This document shows, piece after piece, positions 1 through 7,212 of a stretch of DNA of 14,091 bases. Origin of the DNA: Actinomycetes bacterium (GTDB lineage: Bacteria > Actinomycetota > Acidimicrobiia > Acidimicrobiales > RAAP-2); assembly GCA_021849765.1 (NCBI GenBank), contig JAJZSM010000015.1, positions 1-14,091 of the forward strand. Reading direction: 5' to 3'. The notes below the pieces were generated by a model. That model was given only the letters and a program-made list of their open reading frames with translations. It made no database searches and was not told the DNA's origin. Position numbers and translations under genes: made by a program. Numbering within the stretch: the first letter of the stretch is position 1; every line of letters begins with the position of its first letter.

Positions 1-762
1 GAGGTCGACGAGCCGCTCCCGTCACCGCCCGAGCGCGAGGTCGACCCGGCCGCGGCGAGTATCGGCGAGCACATCGCGTCACTGGCGGGCGATGGTTCGA
101 CGCTGCAGATGGGCATTGGCCTGTTGCCCGACGCGGCGCTCACCTTCATGCACGGTTACCGGCACCTCGGCGTGTGGTCCGAGATGATCAGCGACGGCGT
201 GATGGGACTGGACCGCTCGGGCAGCATCGACCCCGATCGTGTAATCACGTCGACGTTCCTCTACGGGACCGCGGACCTCTACCGGTGGGTCCATCGCAAC
301 CCCCGAGTCGTCATGCGTCGAACCGAGGTCGCGAACAACCCGGCCCGCATCGCCGAACAGGCGTCGATGCTGTCGATCAATACCGCGCTCGAGGTCGACC
401 TCTTCGCCCAGGCCAACGCCAGCTACGTCCACGGGAGTGTCTACTCGGGTTTTGGCGGACAGCCCGACTTCGTGAGCGGTGCCCTGCACTCTCGCGGTGG
501 GCAGGCGGTGCTCGCGCTGCGGTCCTGGCACGACAAGTCCGACCAGTCGACGATCGTCCCGCTGTTGTCCAATCCGGTGTGCTCGTTTCAACACAGCGCC
601 ATCATCACTGAGCAGGGGATTGCATCGATCTTCGGGCACAGTCAGGGCGATCAGGCGACTGCGATCATCGAGCGCGCGGCCAATCCGCGAGCCCGAGACT
701 CGTTGATCGAGTCGGCCACGGCGATGGGAATTCTGTCGCGGCACCGCGAGGGCGGTGCCTAG
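1..762 (+). CDS. Acetyl-CoA hydrolase / 4-hydroxybutyrate CoA-transferase family protein (3' part)
   Basis: The gene enters from the left edge; 253 codons in frame 1 remain, ending at TAG. The piece matches the C-terminal half of the Cat1/AbfT class I CoA-transferases and acetyl-CoA hydrolases (about 430-500 residues whole). Landmarks by fragment residue: GSTLQMGIG at 32-40, WSEMISDG at 59-66, SINTALEVD at 125-133 and GFGGQPDF at 150-157. Glu61 in the SEM motif sits where the catalytic glutamate of Clostridium AbfT (Glu238) would fall; that placement is from family knowledge and length, not an alignment. Such enzymes move CoA between acyl-CoA and a carboxylate such as acetate, or hydrolyse acyl-CoA, in the cytoplasm. 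The esterase gene starts 19 bases downstream, so the two are probably co-transcribed. The acyl substrate cannot be read from sequence. Confidence 0.88.
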   Translation, partial: EVDEPLPSPPEREVDPAAASIGEHIASLAGDGSTLQMGIGLLPDAALTFMHGYRHLGVWSEMISDGVMGLDRSGSIDPDRVITSTFLYGTADLYRWVHRNPRVVMRRTEVANNPARIAEQASMLSINTALEVDLFAQANASYVHGSVYSGFGGQPDFVSGALHSRGGQAVLALRSWHDKSDQSTIVPLLSNPVCSFQHSAIITEQGIASIFGHSQGDQATAIIERAANPRARDSLIESATAMGILSRHREGGA

Positions 763-781
763 GCTGCACGCAGGAGGCTCC

Positions 782-1711
782 ATGATTGATCCGGCACTGC
801 AACGCTACGTGGACGACATTCGCGCGAATCCCGCGCCGCACCCCTCGTCCATCGACATCGAACGGCGCCGGGTCGCCTATCGCGAGGGGGCGACCGCCTT
901 GTGGCCGACGCCCGTGCCGCTCGCCGAGATCCGCGAGTGCCAGTTCGACTTGCCCGGGCGGAGCATCGCCGGTCGCTTGTACGTTCCCGCTGGTGACGAG
1001 GCCCGGGGGTTCGTGGTCTACTTCCACGGGGGATCGTTCGTCGTCGGCGACCTCGAGACCCACGACGGGGTTTGTCGCCGCCTCGCCGTCGACACGGGCA
1101 TGCGATTCCTCGCCGTCGACTACCGGCTCGCACCCGAACACCCGTTTCCGGCTGGCCTCGATGACGTCGTCGACGTGCTGCGCCACGTGTCCGCACACCG
1201 CGAGGAGTACGGCGACCCCGCGGCGACGATGTTCGTCATGGGTGACTCGGCGGGGGCGACGCTGGCCACCGTGGCCGCGACGCTCACTCGTCACGAGGGA
1301 CTCAGGATCGGCGCCCAGGTGCTGCTCTACCCGACGCTCGGTCCTGAGATGTTGACCGACTCGGCGCACGCGTACGGCACCGGTTACTGGCTCGAGATCG
1401 ACCACCTGCGCTACGACTACGGCCAGTACCTTGCTGGCGCAGACCCGACGGACCCGAGGGTCTCGCCATTGCTCAGCACCGATCTCGCCGCTTCGCCACC
1501 GGCGATTGTGGTCGTGGCGTCCTGTGATCCGCTGCGTGACGAGGCGGTGGCCTACGCCGGCCTACTCGAGCACTACGGCGTGCGCGTGGAGTTGTTGGAG
1601 GCTGAAGGCATGGTCCACGGCTTCATCCGCCTCGGCGGGATGTTTCCCGAGGCGCTGGCGATCGTCGACGACATCGCCACGCACATGCATCGGCTCGTCG
1701 AACGTCCGTGA
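782..1711 (+). CDS. Alpha/beta hydrolase, HSL (acetyl esterase) family
   Basis: A 309-residue cytoplasmic carboxylesterase of the hormone-sensitive-lipase family (alpha/beta hydrolase fold 3), with no signal peptide. The oxyanion-hole motif FHGGSF is at 81-86, and the nucleophile motif MGDSAGA at 153-159 makes Ser156 catalytic. ASCDPLRDE at 246-254 supplies the acid (Asp249 by family pattern) and GMVHGF at 276-281 the base His279. The typical YRLAPEHPFP segment is present at 114-123. The ATG at 782 is chosen because AGGAGG lies about 6 bases upstream; an in-frame ATG at 755 would overlap the previous gene without a better ribosome site. The family hydrolyses short-chain acyl esters or lactones. 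It is followed by the sulfatase gene through a GTGA overlap, so translation of the two is probably coupled. Confidence 0.9.
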   Translation: MIDPALQRYVDDIRANPAPHPSSIDIERRRVAYREGATALWPTPVPLAEIRECQFDLPGRSIAGRLYVPAGDEARGFVVYFHGGSFVVGDLETHDGVCRRLAVDTGMRFLAVDYRLAPEHPFPAGLDDVVDVLRHVSAHREEYGDPAATMFVMGDSAGATLATVAATLTRHEGLRIGAQVLLYPTLGPEMLTDSAHAYGTGYWLEIDHLRYDYGQYLAGADPTDPRVSPLLSTDLAASPPAIVVVASCDPLRDEAVAYAGLLEHYGVRVELLEAEGMVHGFIRLGGMFPEALAIVDDIATHMHRLVERP

Positions 1712-3147
1712 ACGTCCTGTTCGTCACGCTCGATCAGTTTCGAGGTGACACCTTCGCCGCGGCGGGCCACCCGCTCGTAGCCACGCCGAATCTGGATCGA
1801 ATCGCCCGCGAGGGGGTACGGCTCGGCCGTCACTACTCCCAGGCCGCGCCGTGTGCGCCGGGTCGTGCGGCGCTCTACACCGGCACGTACCAGATGAACA
1901 ACCGAGTCGTGGCCAACGGCACACCCCTGGCCAGCGGCGTCGCGAGCGTCGCGAGCGTCGCCCGGCACGCGGGGTATGACCCCACCCTCTTCGGCTACAC
2001 CGACCAGGGACTCGATCCCCGTGGCGCGAACGGTGCCGACGATCCACGGCTCGACGAGTACGACGGTGTGCTGCCTGGGATGTCCGTGGGTCTCTACCTG
2101 CCCGAGAGTCAGGCGGGGTGGGTTCAGTACCTTCGCAGCAAGGGCTATGACGTCCCGAGCGGTTGGGCACTCGCGTTGCGAGGTGAGCCGGAGCGTCACG
2201 AAGACGATTCGTTGAGCGGCTTTCTCACCACGCGATTTCTCGAATGGCTCGGCCACCAGGATTCGGGATGGTTCGCGCACCTGAGCTATCTGCGACCTCA
2301 CCCGCCCTACGGCGCCGCCGGGCGCTACTCGACCATGTACGACCCCGACGACGTCGACTTACCGATTCCGCCCACCGACGTCGACCGGCACCCACTCCAC
2401 GAAGCTGCACTGTCGATTGAGGAGAGCGCGGCACCGACGTCGACGCGAGCGATGCGCCACCTTCGTGCGCAGTACTACGGCATGATCAGCGAGGTCGACG
2501 CGCAACTAGGTCGTGTCCTTCGGGCTATTGAGGACCGGGGGGAGTGGTCCGACACCTTGGTGGTGGTCACGTCAGACCACGGTGACCAGTTGGGCGATCA
2601 CGGTCTCATCCAGAAGCTGGGCTTCTTCCCCCAGAGCTATCACGTGATCGGGCTCTGGCGTGATCCACGCCGTGACGCCGCCGGCGCCACGATTGAGCGT
2701 TTCACTGAGAACGTGGACATCCTCGTGACCCTGGCCGACGCGTTGGGGGTCGACGCGCCGGCCCAGTGCGACGGCCGGTCACTGACCCCGCTGCTCGACG
2801 GGCTCGACGTTCCCTGGCGAGACGCCGCGCACTACGAGTGGGACTACCGATATTTGTTCATCGGCGATGGGCGCAAGCCGTGGCCCCACGATCGTTTCCT
2901 CAGCCGACGCAACCTGGCCGTTTCGGTGAGCATGGACGTGGCCTACGTCCAATTCAGCGATGGCAGCTACCGGTGCTACGACCTGCTCGCCGATCCGACG
3001 TGGCGCACGCCGTACCGCGACGGCGACCGCGTGCTCGCCGCCGCCCAAGAGCAACTCGTCTGGCGCCAGGAGCATCTTGGCAGAGACCTGACCGACATGG
3101 TCCTCGGGCCGGATCGCCGCGGACGGTGGCCGCAGCGGGTCGGCTAA
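1708..3147 (+). CDS. Formylglycine-type sulfatase / phosphonate monoester hydrolase-like enzyme
   Basis: A 479-residue member of the alkaline phosphatase superfamily. The N-terminus carries a metal-site segment TLDQFRGD (7-14). The activation motif CAPGR (49-53), followed by AALYTG, fits the C-x-P-x-R...TG signature in which Cys49 is oxidised to formylglycine. Later SDHGDQLGDHG (289-299) gives the metal ligands Asp290/His291, and QKLGFFPQSYH (302-312) gives a likely active-site Lys and His. That last segment and the RPHPPY motif (196-201) resemble phosphonate monoester hydrolases and arylsulfatases of that subgroup more than choline sulfatase. The likely activity is hydrolysis of a sulfate, phosphate or phosphonate ester. 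There is no signal peptide, so it is cytoplasmic. The GTG start overlaps the esterase stop by 4 bases; the first in-frame ATG would be Met63, beyond the CAPGR motif, so GTG must be used. No formylglycine-generating enzyme gene lies in the window. Confidence 0.88.
   Translation: MNVLFVTLDQFRGDTFAAAGHPLVATPNLDRIAREGVRLGRHYSQAAPCAPGRAALYTGTYQMNNRVVANGTPLASGVASVASVARHAGYDPTLFGYTDQGLDPRGANGADDPRLDEYDGVLPGMSVGLYLPESQAGWVQYLRSKGYDVPSGWALALRGEPERHEDDSLSGFLTTRFLEWLGHQDSGWFAHLSYLRPHPPYGAAGRYSTMYDPDDVDLPIPPTDVDRHPLHEAALSIEESAAPTSTRAMRHLRAQYYGMISEVDAQLGRVLRAIEDRGEWSDTLVVVTSDHGDQLGDHGLIQKLGFFPQSYHVIGLWRDPRRDAAGATIERFTENVDILVTLADALGVDAPAQCDGRSLTPLLDGLDVPWRDAAHYEWDYRYLFIGDGRKPWPHDRFLSRRNLAVSVSMDVAYVQFSDGSYRCYDLLADPTWRTPYRDGDRVLAAAQEQLVWRQEHLGRDLTDMVLGPDRRGRWPQRVG
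1942..1959 (+). repeat. Two tandem copies of a 9-base repeat inside the sulfatase gene
   Basis: GCGAGCGTC occurs twice back to back and in frame, encoding the repeated Ala-Ser-Val at about residues 79-84. It is short and could be chance in GC-rich DNA, or a replication-slippage duplication that preserves the frame. Confidence 0.5.
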
Positions 3148-3159
3148 GATGGCTCACTT

Positions 3160-3182
3160 CCTCGTTGGCCCTCGCGACGAGG
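3160..3182 (+). terminator. Possible weak hairpin after the sulfatase gene
   Basis: CCTCGT (3160-3165) and ACGAGG (3177-3182) form a perfect 6-bp stem around an 11-base loop; one more T-A pair and a T-G wobble extend it. It begins 12 bases after the sulfatase stop codon. There is no T-run, so it would be an atypical terminator; it could equally be an mRNA stability element. The long loop keeps confidence low. Confidence 0.3.
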
Positions 3183-3278
3183 AGAAATGTCGGCGAAAGC
3201 GAGTGGCGCGTCGCGCAACTGCTACTTCGGTGACTTCGCGCGAAGACGAGGAGGCGTCCCACGGGCGCCCGACCCCCG

Positions 3279-3308
3279 TTGACCGGGTCAATCTGATAAC
3301 AATAACGG
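3279..3308 (+). promoter_or_regulatory. Candidate promoter with overlapping palindromic operator for the ABC importer
   Basis: TTGACC (3279-3284) is a good -35-like hexamer. TAACGG (3303-3308), 18 bases on, is an acceptable but weak -10. The -35 is the left arm of the perfect palindrome TTGACC-G-GGTCAA (3279-3291), the layout expected if a dimeric repressor covers the -35 element. The predicted 5' leader would be about 30 bases and ends in a ribosome site (GAGGGAG) before the ATG at 3345. The regulator is not identifiable; no regulator gene is adjacent. Confidence 0.45.
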
Positions 3309-3344
3309 TTGCGTCACAACGGCGTAAACAGTGAGGGAGAATTC

Positions 3345-4226
3345 ATGCAGCGGATTTCACGCGTGCGTCAAGCACTGGCCACGGTGGGCGTCGCAACGCT
3401 CGTCCTGGCCTCGAGCGCGGTCGCGGGAGCGTCCCCGACAGGGCACTACAACGCCGCGGCGGCCAAGTTGGTGCCGGCGGCATACAAGGGCAAGGTGTTG
3501 CAGGTCGCGACGGACGCCACGTACGCGCCCGACGAGTACATGAACGGGACCAAGATGGTCGGCTTCGACGTTGACATGATTAACGCGATCGCCAAGACAC
3601 TCGGCCTGAAAGTGAACGAGAACAACGTGACGTTCGACAACATCATTGCCGGTATCAAGTCGGGTCACTATGTCATTGGCAACTCGTCGTTCACCGACAC
3701 CAAGGCCCGCCAGGCCCAGGTCAACTTTGTCGACTACTTCCAGGCCGGTGAAGGCGTGTACGCGAAGTCCTCGTCGAAGTTCGGCTTCTCTGGTTTGAAG
3801 AGCTTCTGCGGTCACAGTGTCGCGGTCGAGACCGGTACGGTCGAGCAGACCGATGCCCAGACGACCGCCAAGAGATGCCCGTCCAACAAGAAGCTGAGCG
3901 TCCTGACCTTCTCGACCCAGACCGAGGCGAACGTCGCGGTCTCGTCGGGCCACGCGCAGTTCGGTTTCGCGGACAGCCAGATCGCCGGTTACATCGTGGC
4001 GACATCCAAGGGCGCGTTCAAGCTCGTCGGTAAGGCCGTCAACGTCGCACCGTACGGTATCGCCACGCCCAAGACCGCGGCCGGCCACCAGCTCGCCAAG
4101 GCGATCCAGGCCGCACTGAAAGTGCTGGTCGCCAACGGGACCTACCACGCGATTCTTGTCCACTACGGCGTCCAGGCCGGTGCGCTGCCGATCAGTCGCA
4201 TTCAGCTCAACGGAGCGACTTCCTAG
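3345..4226 (+). CDS. Polar amino acid ABC transporter, extracellular solute-binding protein (family 3)
   Basis: A 293-residue secreted binding protein. Residues 1-29 are a Sec signal peptide: basic start, hydrophobic core LATVGVATLVLASSAVA, small residues before a cleavage near AGA-S. No lipobox cysteine is present, unusual for a Gram-positive importer. The mature part follows the SBP_bac_3 plan: ATDATYAPDEY (55-65), VGFDVDMINAIA (72-83), a FTDTKAR segment whose Arg122 corresponds to the alpha-carboxylate-binding arginine of HisJ/GlnH, and FADSQIAGY, whose Asp210 corresponds to the alpha-amino-binding aspartate. Both ligand anchors are kept, so an alpha-amino acid or close analogue is the likely cargo. 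Cys155 and Cys178 are the only cysteines and probably form a disulfide. The ATG is preferred because GAGGGAG lies just upstream; a TTG at 3309 has none. The permease and ATPase genes follow. Confidence 0.9.
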   Translation: MQRISRVRQALATVGVATLVLASSAVAGASPTGHYNAAAAKLVPAAYKGKVLQVATDATYAPDEYMNGTKMVGFDVDMINAIAKTLGLKVNENNVTFDNIIAGIKSGHYVIGNSSFTDTKARQAQVNFVDYFQAGEGVYAKSSSKFGFSGLKSFCGHSVAVETGTVEQTDAQTTAKRCPSNKKLSVLTFSTQTEANVAVSSGHAQFGFADSQIAGYIVATSKGAFKLVGKAVNVAPYGIATPKTAAGHQLAKAIQAALKVLVANGTYHAILVHYGVQAGALPISRIQLNGATS

Positions 4227-4265
4227 GACCGTATCTGCGTTGTCGGTTGTGTTAGAAACGTAACC

Positions 4266-5279
4266 ATGACTTCGGACGGGGGCGACGCGGTAAAGGTCGT
4301 CCCCGTCCGTCATGTCGGACGGTGGATCGCCGGTGCGGTGATGATCGTGGTCGTGGCCATGCTGGTCCACACGCTCTTCTCCAAGGTCTCTACCGGTCAG
4401 ACGTCTTGTAGCACCGTGAACGGGTTGCGTACCTGTCACCCGGTAACTAACTGGCGCTTCAGCTGGAACATCGTGTTCCACTATTTCACCTCATCGGAGA
4501 TCCTGCACGGGCTGCTTTTAACGATTGAGTTGACCATCCTCGCGATGGTGATGGGGATCGTGCTCGGCATCACGATCGCTGTCATGCGGCTCTCACCGAA
4601 CCGGTTGCTCTCCTCGACGGCATGGAGCTACACCTGGTTCTTCCGCGGAACCCCGGTGTACGTGCAGTTGCTCTTCTGGTTCAACATTTCGGCGATCTAC
4701 CAGTCGTTGTCGATCGGCATCCCGTTCACGCATGTGGCGTTCCTGCATATCAACGCGGTCTCCCTCTTCAATCCGTTCCGCGCCGCGCTGATCGGCCTGG
4801 GTCTGAACGAGGGTGCCTACATGTCCGAGATCGCTCGCTCCGGGCTGATCGCAGTGGACGAGGGCCAGATCGAGGCGGCGAGCTCACTGGGTATGACGCG
4901 GGGCCAGACCCTTCGTCTGGTGGTGCTACCTCAGGCAATGCGCGTCATTATCCCGCCGACGGGCAACGAGGTGATCTCGATGCTGAAGACCACCTCGCTC
5001 GCCAGTGCCATCTCCGTGGTCGAGGTGCTCGGTGCCGCTCAGAACATCTACGCCGCGAACTACGAGGTCATGCCGCTATTGATCACTGCGAGCGTCTGGT
5101 ACCTCATCATCACTACCGTGCTGTCCATCGGCCAGTTCTACTTGGAACGGCACTTTGCACGTGGCGCGCAACGGACGCCGCCCCCGACCCCGATTGCGCG
5201 CCTTCGACAGGACGCGAAGGGCATCCTGGCGAAGTTCCGCACGCCTCGGCCGGCGATGACGAGGGAGGTCTCGGCGTGA
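4266..5279 (+). CDS. Polar amino acid ABC transporter permease (HisM/GlnP type)
   Basis: A 337-residue inner-membrane permease of the His/Glu/Gln/Arg/opine class, which would form the channel for solute delivered by the preceding binding protein. A first membrane segment (about 19-38) precedes an outward stretch of about 40 residues (39-78) with Cys48 and Cys57. The conserved permease domain then runs from [14 protein letters not shown] (81-94) with further segments to about 290. The ATPase-contacting EAA loop is clear: [20 protein letters not shown] at 203-222, then [14 protein letters not shown] (234-247). A charged C-terminal tail of about 45 residues ends the protein. Most relatives are about 220-280 residues, so the N-terminal segment and tail are extensions. 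It starts 39 bases after the binding protein stop with only a weak ribosome site. Its stop overlaps the ATPase GTG by 4 bases. Confidence 0.9.
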   Translation: MTSDGGDAVKVVPVRHVGRWIAGAVMIVVVAMLVHTLFSKVSTGQTSCSTVNGLRTCHPVTNWRFSWNIVFHYFTSSEILHGLLLTIELTILAMVMGIVLGITIAVMRLSPNRLLSSTAWSYTWFFRGTPVYVQLLFWFNISAIYQSLSIGIPFTHVAFLHINAVSLFNPFRAALIGLGLNEGAYMSEIARSGLIAVDEGQIEAASSLGMTRGQTLRLVVLPQAMRVIIPPTGNEVISMLKTTSLASAISVVEVLGAAQNIYAANYEVMPLLITASVWYLIITTVLSIGQFYLERHFARGAQRTPPPTPIARLRQDAKGILAKFRTPRPAMTREVSA

Positions 5280-6049
5280 GCGTGGACGTCGTGCCCATGG
5301 TCGAGGCACGGGCGGTGTGCAAGCACTACTCCGGTGTCGAGGTGTTAAAGGGCGTTGACCTCACGGTGAACCGTGGCGAGGTCACGTGCCTCATCGGACC
5401 TTCCGGGTCGGGTAAGAGCACGCTGCTTCGGTGCATCAACCACCTGGAGAAGCACGACGCGGGCGAGTTGCTCGTCGATGGTCAACTGGTGGGTTACGAA
5501 GCGCGCGACGGCAAGCTCTACGAACGCAGCGACAAGCAAATCTGCGTTGAGCGCTCGCGCATCGGGATGGTCTTTCAGCGTTTCAACCTCTTCCAACACC
5601 TCACCGTGCTCGACAACGTCACCATTGGTCAGGTGAAGGTGAAGAACGTCGCACCCGACGCGGCGGTAACGCGCGCGCGCGAGCTGCTGGCGCGGGTGGG
5701 ACTCGACGCGAAGGAGAAGAATTACCCGAGCCAACTCTCCGGGGGCCAGCAGCAACGCGTGGCCATCGCGAGGGCCCTGGCCATGGAGCCCAAGCTGATG
5801 CTCTTCGACGAGCCGACCTCAGCACTCGACCCCGAACTGGTGGGAGAAGTGCTCGACGTCATGAAAGACCTGGCTCGCAGTGGGATGACCATGATTGTCG
5901 TCACTCACGAGATGGGATTTGCTCGGGAAGTGGCCGACACCGTGTACTTCCTCGATCGAGGGATCATCGAGGAGTCGGGGGATCCACGCCAGGTCCTCAC
6001 TGCGCCATCCTCGGAGCGCTTGAAGAGTTTCCTGTCGAAAGTGCTCTAA
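5276..6049 (+). CDS. Polar amino acid ABC transporter ATP-binding protein (GlnQ/HisP type)
   Basis: A 257-residue cytoplasmic ATPase that powers the importer. Motifs in order: Walker [10 protein letters not shown] (41-49), Q-loop MVFQRFNLF (98-106), signature LSGGQQQR (154-161), Walker B LMLFDEP (174-180), D-loop SALD (182-185) and switch His211 in VTHEMGF. The 'FQ.FNLF.H.TVLDNV' wording is typical of the amino acid importer ATPases. The segment 70-92 between the antiparallel beta region and the Q-loop is slightly long, as in GltL-like proteins. I choose the GTG at 5276 because a strong GAGGGAGG site lies 5 bases upstream and it forms a GTGA overlap with the permease stop; the frame stays open far upstream, but only as a shadow of the permease. 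The stop overlaps the next gene's ATG by one base (TAATG). Confidence 0.92.
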   Translation: MSVDVVPMVEARAVCKHYSGVEVLKGVDLTVNRGEVTCLIGPSGSGKSTLLRCINHLEKHDAGELLVDGQLVGYEARDGKLYERSDKQICVERSRIGMVFQRFNLFQHLTVLDNVTIGQVKVKNVAPDAAVTRARELLARVGLDAKEKNYPSQLSGGQQQRVAIARALAMEPKLMLFDEPTSALDPELVGEVLDVMKDLARSGMTMIVVTHEMGFAREVADTVYFLDRGIIEESGDPRQVLTAPSSERLKSFLSKVL

Positions 6050-7212
6050 TGCGCTGGGAGATACACGAGTCGAACCGTGGTACGGGGCTTCCCCTGGAAG
6101 GACTGCGTGTGCTCGACTTCTCGCGGGTGCTCGCGGGTCCGTTGTGCGCGATGATTGCCGGCGACCTCGGAGCGGACGTCGTGAAGGTGGAAGGCCCCGA
6201 TGGCGACCCCGTCCGTGCGCTGGCGCCACCTCGTTTCGGCGACGACGCGACCTACTACCTAGCGGTGAATCGTCATCGTCGCAATGTCGTGGCCGACCTG
6301 CGAGATCCGGCGCACGTCGCGGCGATCATCGAGCTGGTGCGCCAAGCGGACGCGGTGGTCGAGAACTACCTTCCCAATCAGCTCGCTTCACTCGATATCG
6401 ATCGGCTCCACGACGCGAACCCTGACTGCGTCTGGGTCAGTGTCACTCCGGCGACCTCCGGTGGTCCGGTCTCCGCACAACCGTCCTTTGACCTCTTGGC
6501 GCAGGCGAGGTCGGGACTGATGGGCGTGACCGGTCGCGGCGACGGTGAACCGACCAAGGTGGGTTCACCGCTGGCCGACGTCGTCACCGGTCTGTACGCC
6601 ACGATCGGACTTCTGACCGGCCTGTACGCCAGGGCCGTGGGTCACGACGCTCGACGCTTCGAGGCACCGTTGCTCGAGTCGACCATGTCCGCATTGATCA
6701 ATCAGGCGCAGGGTTACCTTTCGACGGGGGTCAACCCGAGACGCCTTGGCAATGATCATCCGAGTATCGCCCCGTACGGTCCGGTGTCGACTTCGGACGG
6801 CTACGTCCTGCTCGCCGTCGGTACCGATGGGCAGTACGAGCGCCTCGTCGCGATGCTCGACGATGAGGCGCTGCGCTCGCGAACCGAGTGGGCGACCAAC
6901 GCCGCTCGAGTCGCCGACCTTGCGGCCCTGCGCACGGCCCTGGACGCGGTCTTTGCAACGCGACCGACGAACTACTGGCTCGAGCGGCTCGCCGCGTCGG
7001 GCGTACCGCACGGTCCGATCTTCGACGTGGCGGGGGCATTCGCCCAGCCGCAGATCGCCGGTGGCGATTTCGTGGGGGTCATGGACACACCAACGGGTCC
7101 GACGAGTGTAATGCGGTCGCCGCTGCTCATCGACGGTCGACGTCCGCCTATTCGGCGAGGTCCGCGTCGTCTCGGCCAGGACACGGTCGAACTACTCGGC
7201 GACCTCTCCTAG
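6049..7212 (+). CDS. CaiB/BaiF family (class III) CoA-transferase
   Basis: A 387-residue family III CoA-transferase, which moves CoA from an acyl-CoA donor onto a carboxylic acid through an aspartyl-CoA thioester. Signs: LEGLRVLDFSRVLAGPLCAM (16-35), GADVVKVEGPDGDPVR (41-56), NRHRRNVVADL (74-84), VVENYLPN (103-110) and the catalytic region GSPLADVVTGLYA (172-184), in which Asp177 is the predicted nucleophile. The length is typical. The ATG overlaps the stop of the transporter ATPase by one base, so translation is coupled and its substrate may be the imported compound or a product of it. Specificity (oxalate, carnitine, mesaconate, phenyllactate, bile acid and so on) cannot be assigned from the motifs. 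The last 21 bases overlap the 3' end of the nitroreductase gene on the other strand. Confidence 0.9.
   Translation: MRWEIHESNRGTGLPLEGLRVLDFSRVLAGPLCAMIAGDLGADVVKVEGPDGDPVRALAPPRFGDDATYYLAVNRHRRNVVADLRDPAHVAAIIELVRQADAVVENYLPNQLASLDIDRLHDANPDCVWVSVTPATSGGPVSAQPSFDLLAQARSGLMGVTGRGDGEPTKVGSPLADVVTGLYATIGLLTGLYARAVGHDARRFEAPLLESTMSALINQAQGYLSTGVNPRRLGNDHPSIAPYGPVSTSDGYVLLAVGTDGQYERLVAMLDDEALRSRTEWATNAARVADLAALRTALDAVFATRPTNYWLERLAASGVPHGPIFDVAGAFAQPQIAGGDFVGVMDTPTGPTSVMRSPLLIDGRRPPIRRGPRRLGQDTVELLGDLS

Larger units (their letters stand above)
3148..3344 (+). other. Palindrome-rich intergenic region before the ABC importer operon
   Basis: This 197-base gap, the longest in the window, contains several perfect dyads: the 6-bp hairpin at 3160-3182; GCGCG-T-CGCGC at 3206-3216; CTTCGCGCGAAG at 3234-3245; GACG-AGGAGG-CGTC at 3245-3258, with a Shine-Dalgarno-like loop but no start codon after it; GGGCGCCC at 3263-3270; and TTGACC-G-GGTCAA at 3279-3291. 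A 61-codon open frame (3149-3334) spans it, but its product resembles nothing I recognise and it runs through the presumed promoter. I could not match the region to a known riboswitch class. Confidence 0.55.

Noticed and set aside
79..1405. Minus-strand open frames opposite the CoA-transferase and esterase genes
   Set aside because: They oppose well-supported genes and show biased shadow-frame composition without motifs.
3183..3278. Possible riboswitch before the importer
   Set aside because: I compared it from memory with glutamine, glycine, c-di-AMP and SAM classes and saw no conserved core. The GC-rich dyads alone do not justify a call.
3149..3334. A 61-codon open frame starting 1 base after the sulfatase stop and ending just before the binding-protein ribosome site
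   Set aside because: It has no ribosome site, no recognisable family and a low-complexity Arg/Glu/Ser-rich composition, and it runs through the palindromes and the likely promoter. It could be a leader peptide, but nothing supports translation.
3357..4481. Long minus-strand open frame of 374 codons opposite the binding-protein gene
   Set aside because: It lies antisense to a clear family-3 binding protein. Its Val/Asp/Arg-rich composition is typical of a high-GC shadow frame and no motif is visible.
4622..5275. 218-codon upstream extension of the transporter ATPase frame
   Set aside because: It reads over the permease coding sequence in another frame and resembles no protein; the ATPase fold and a strong ribosome site start at 5276.
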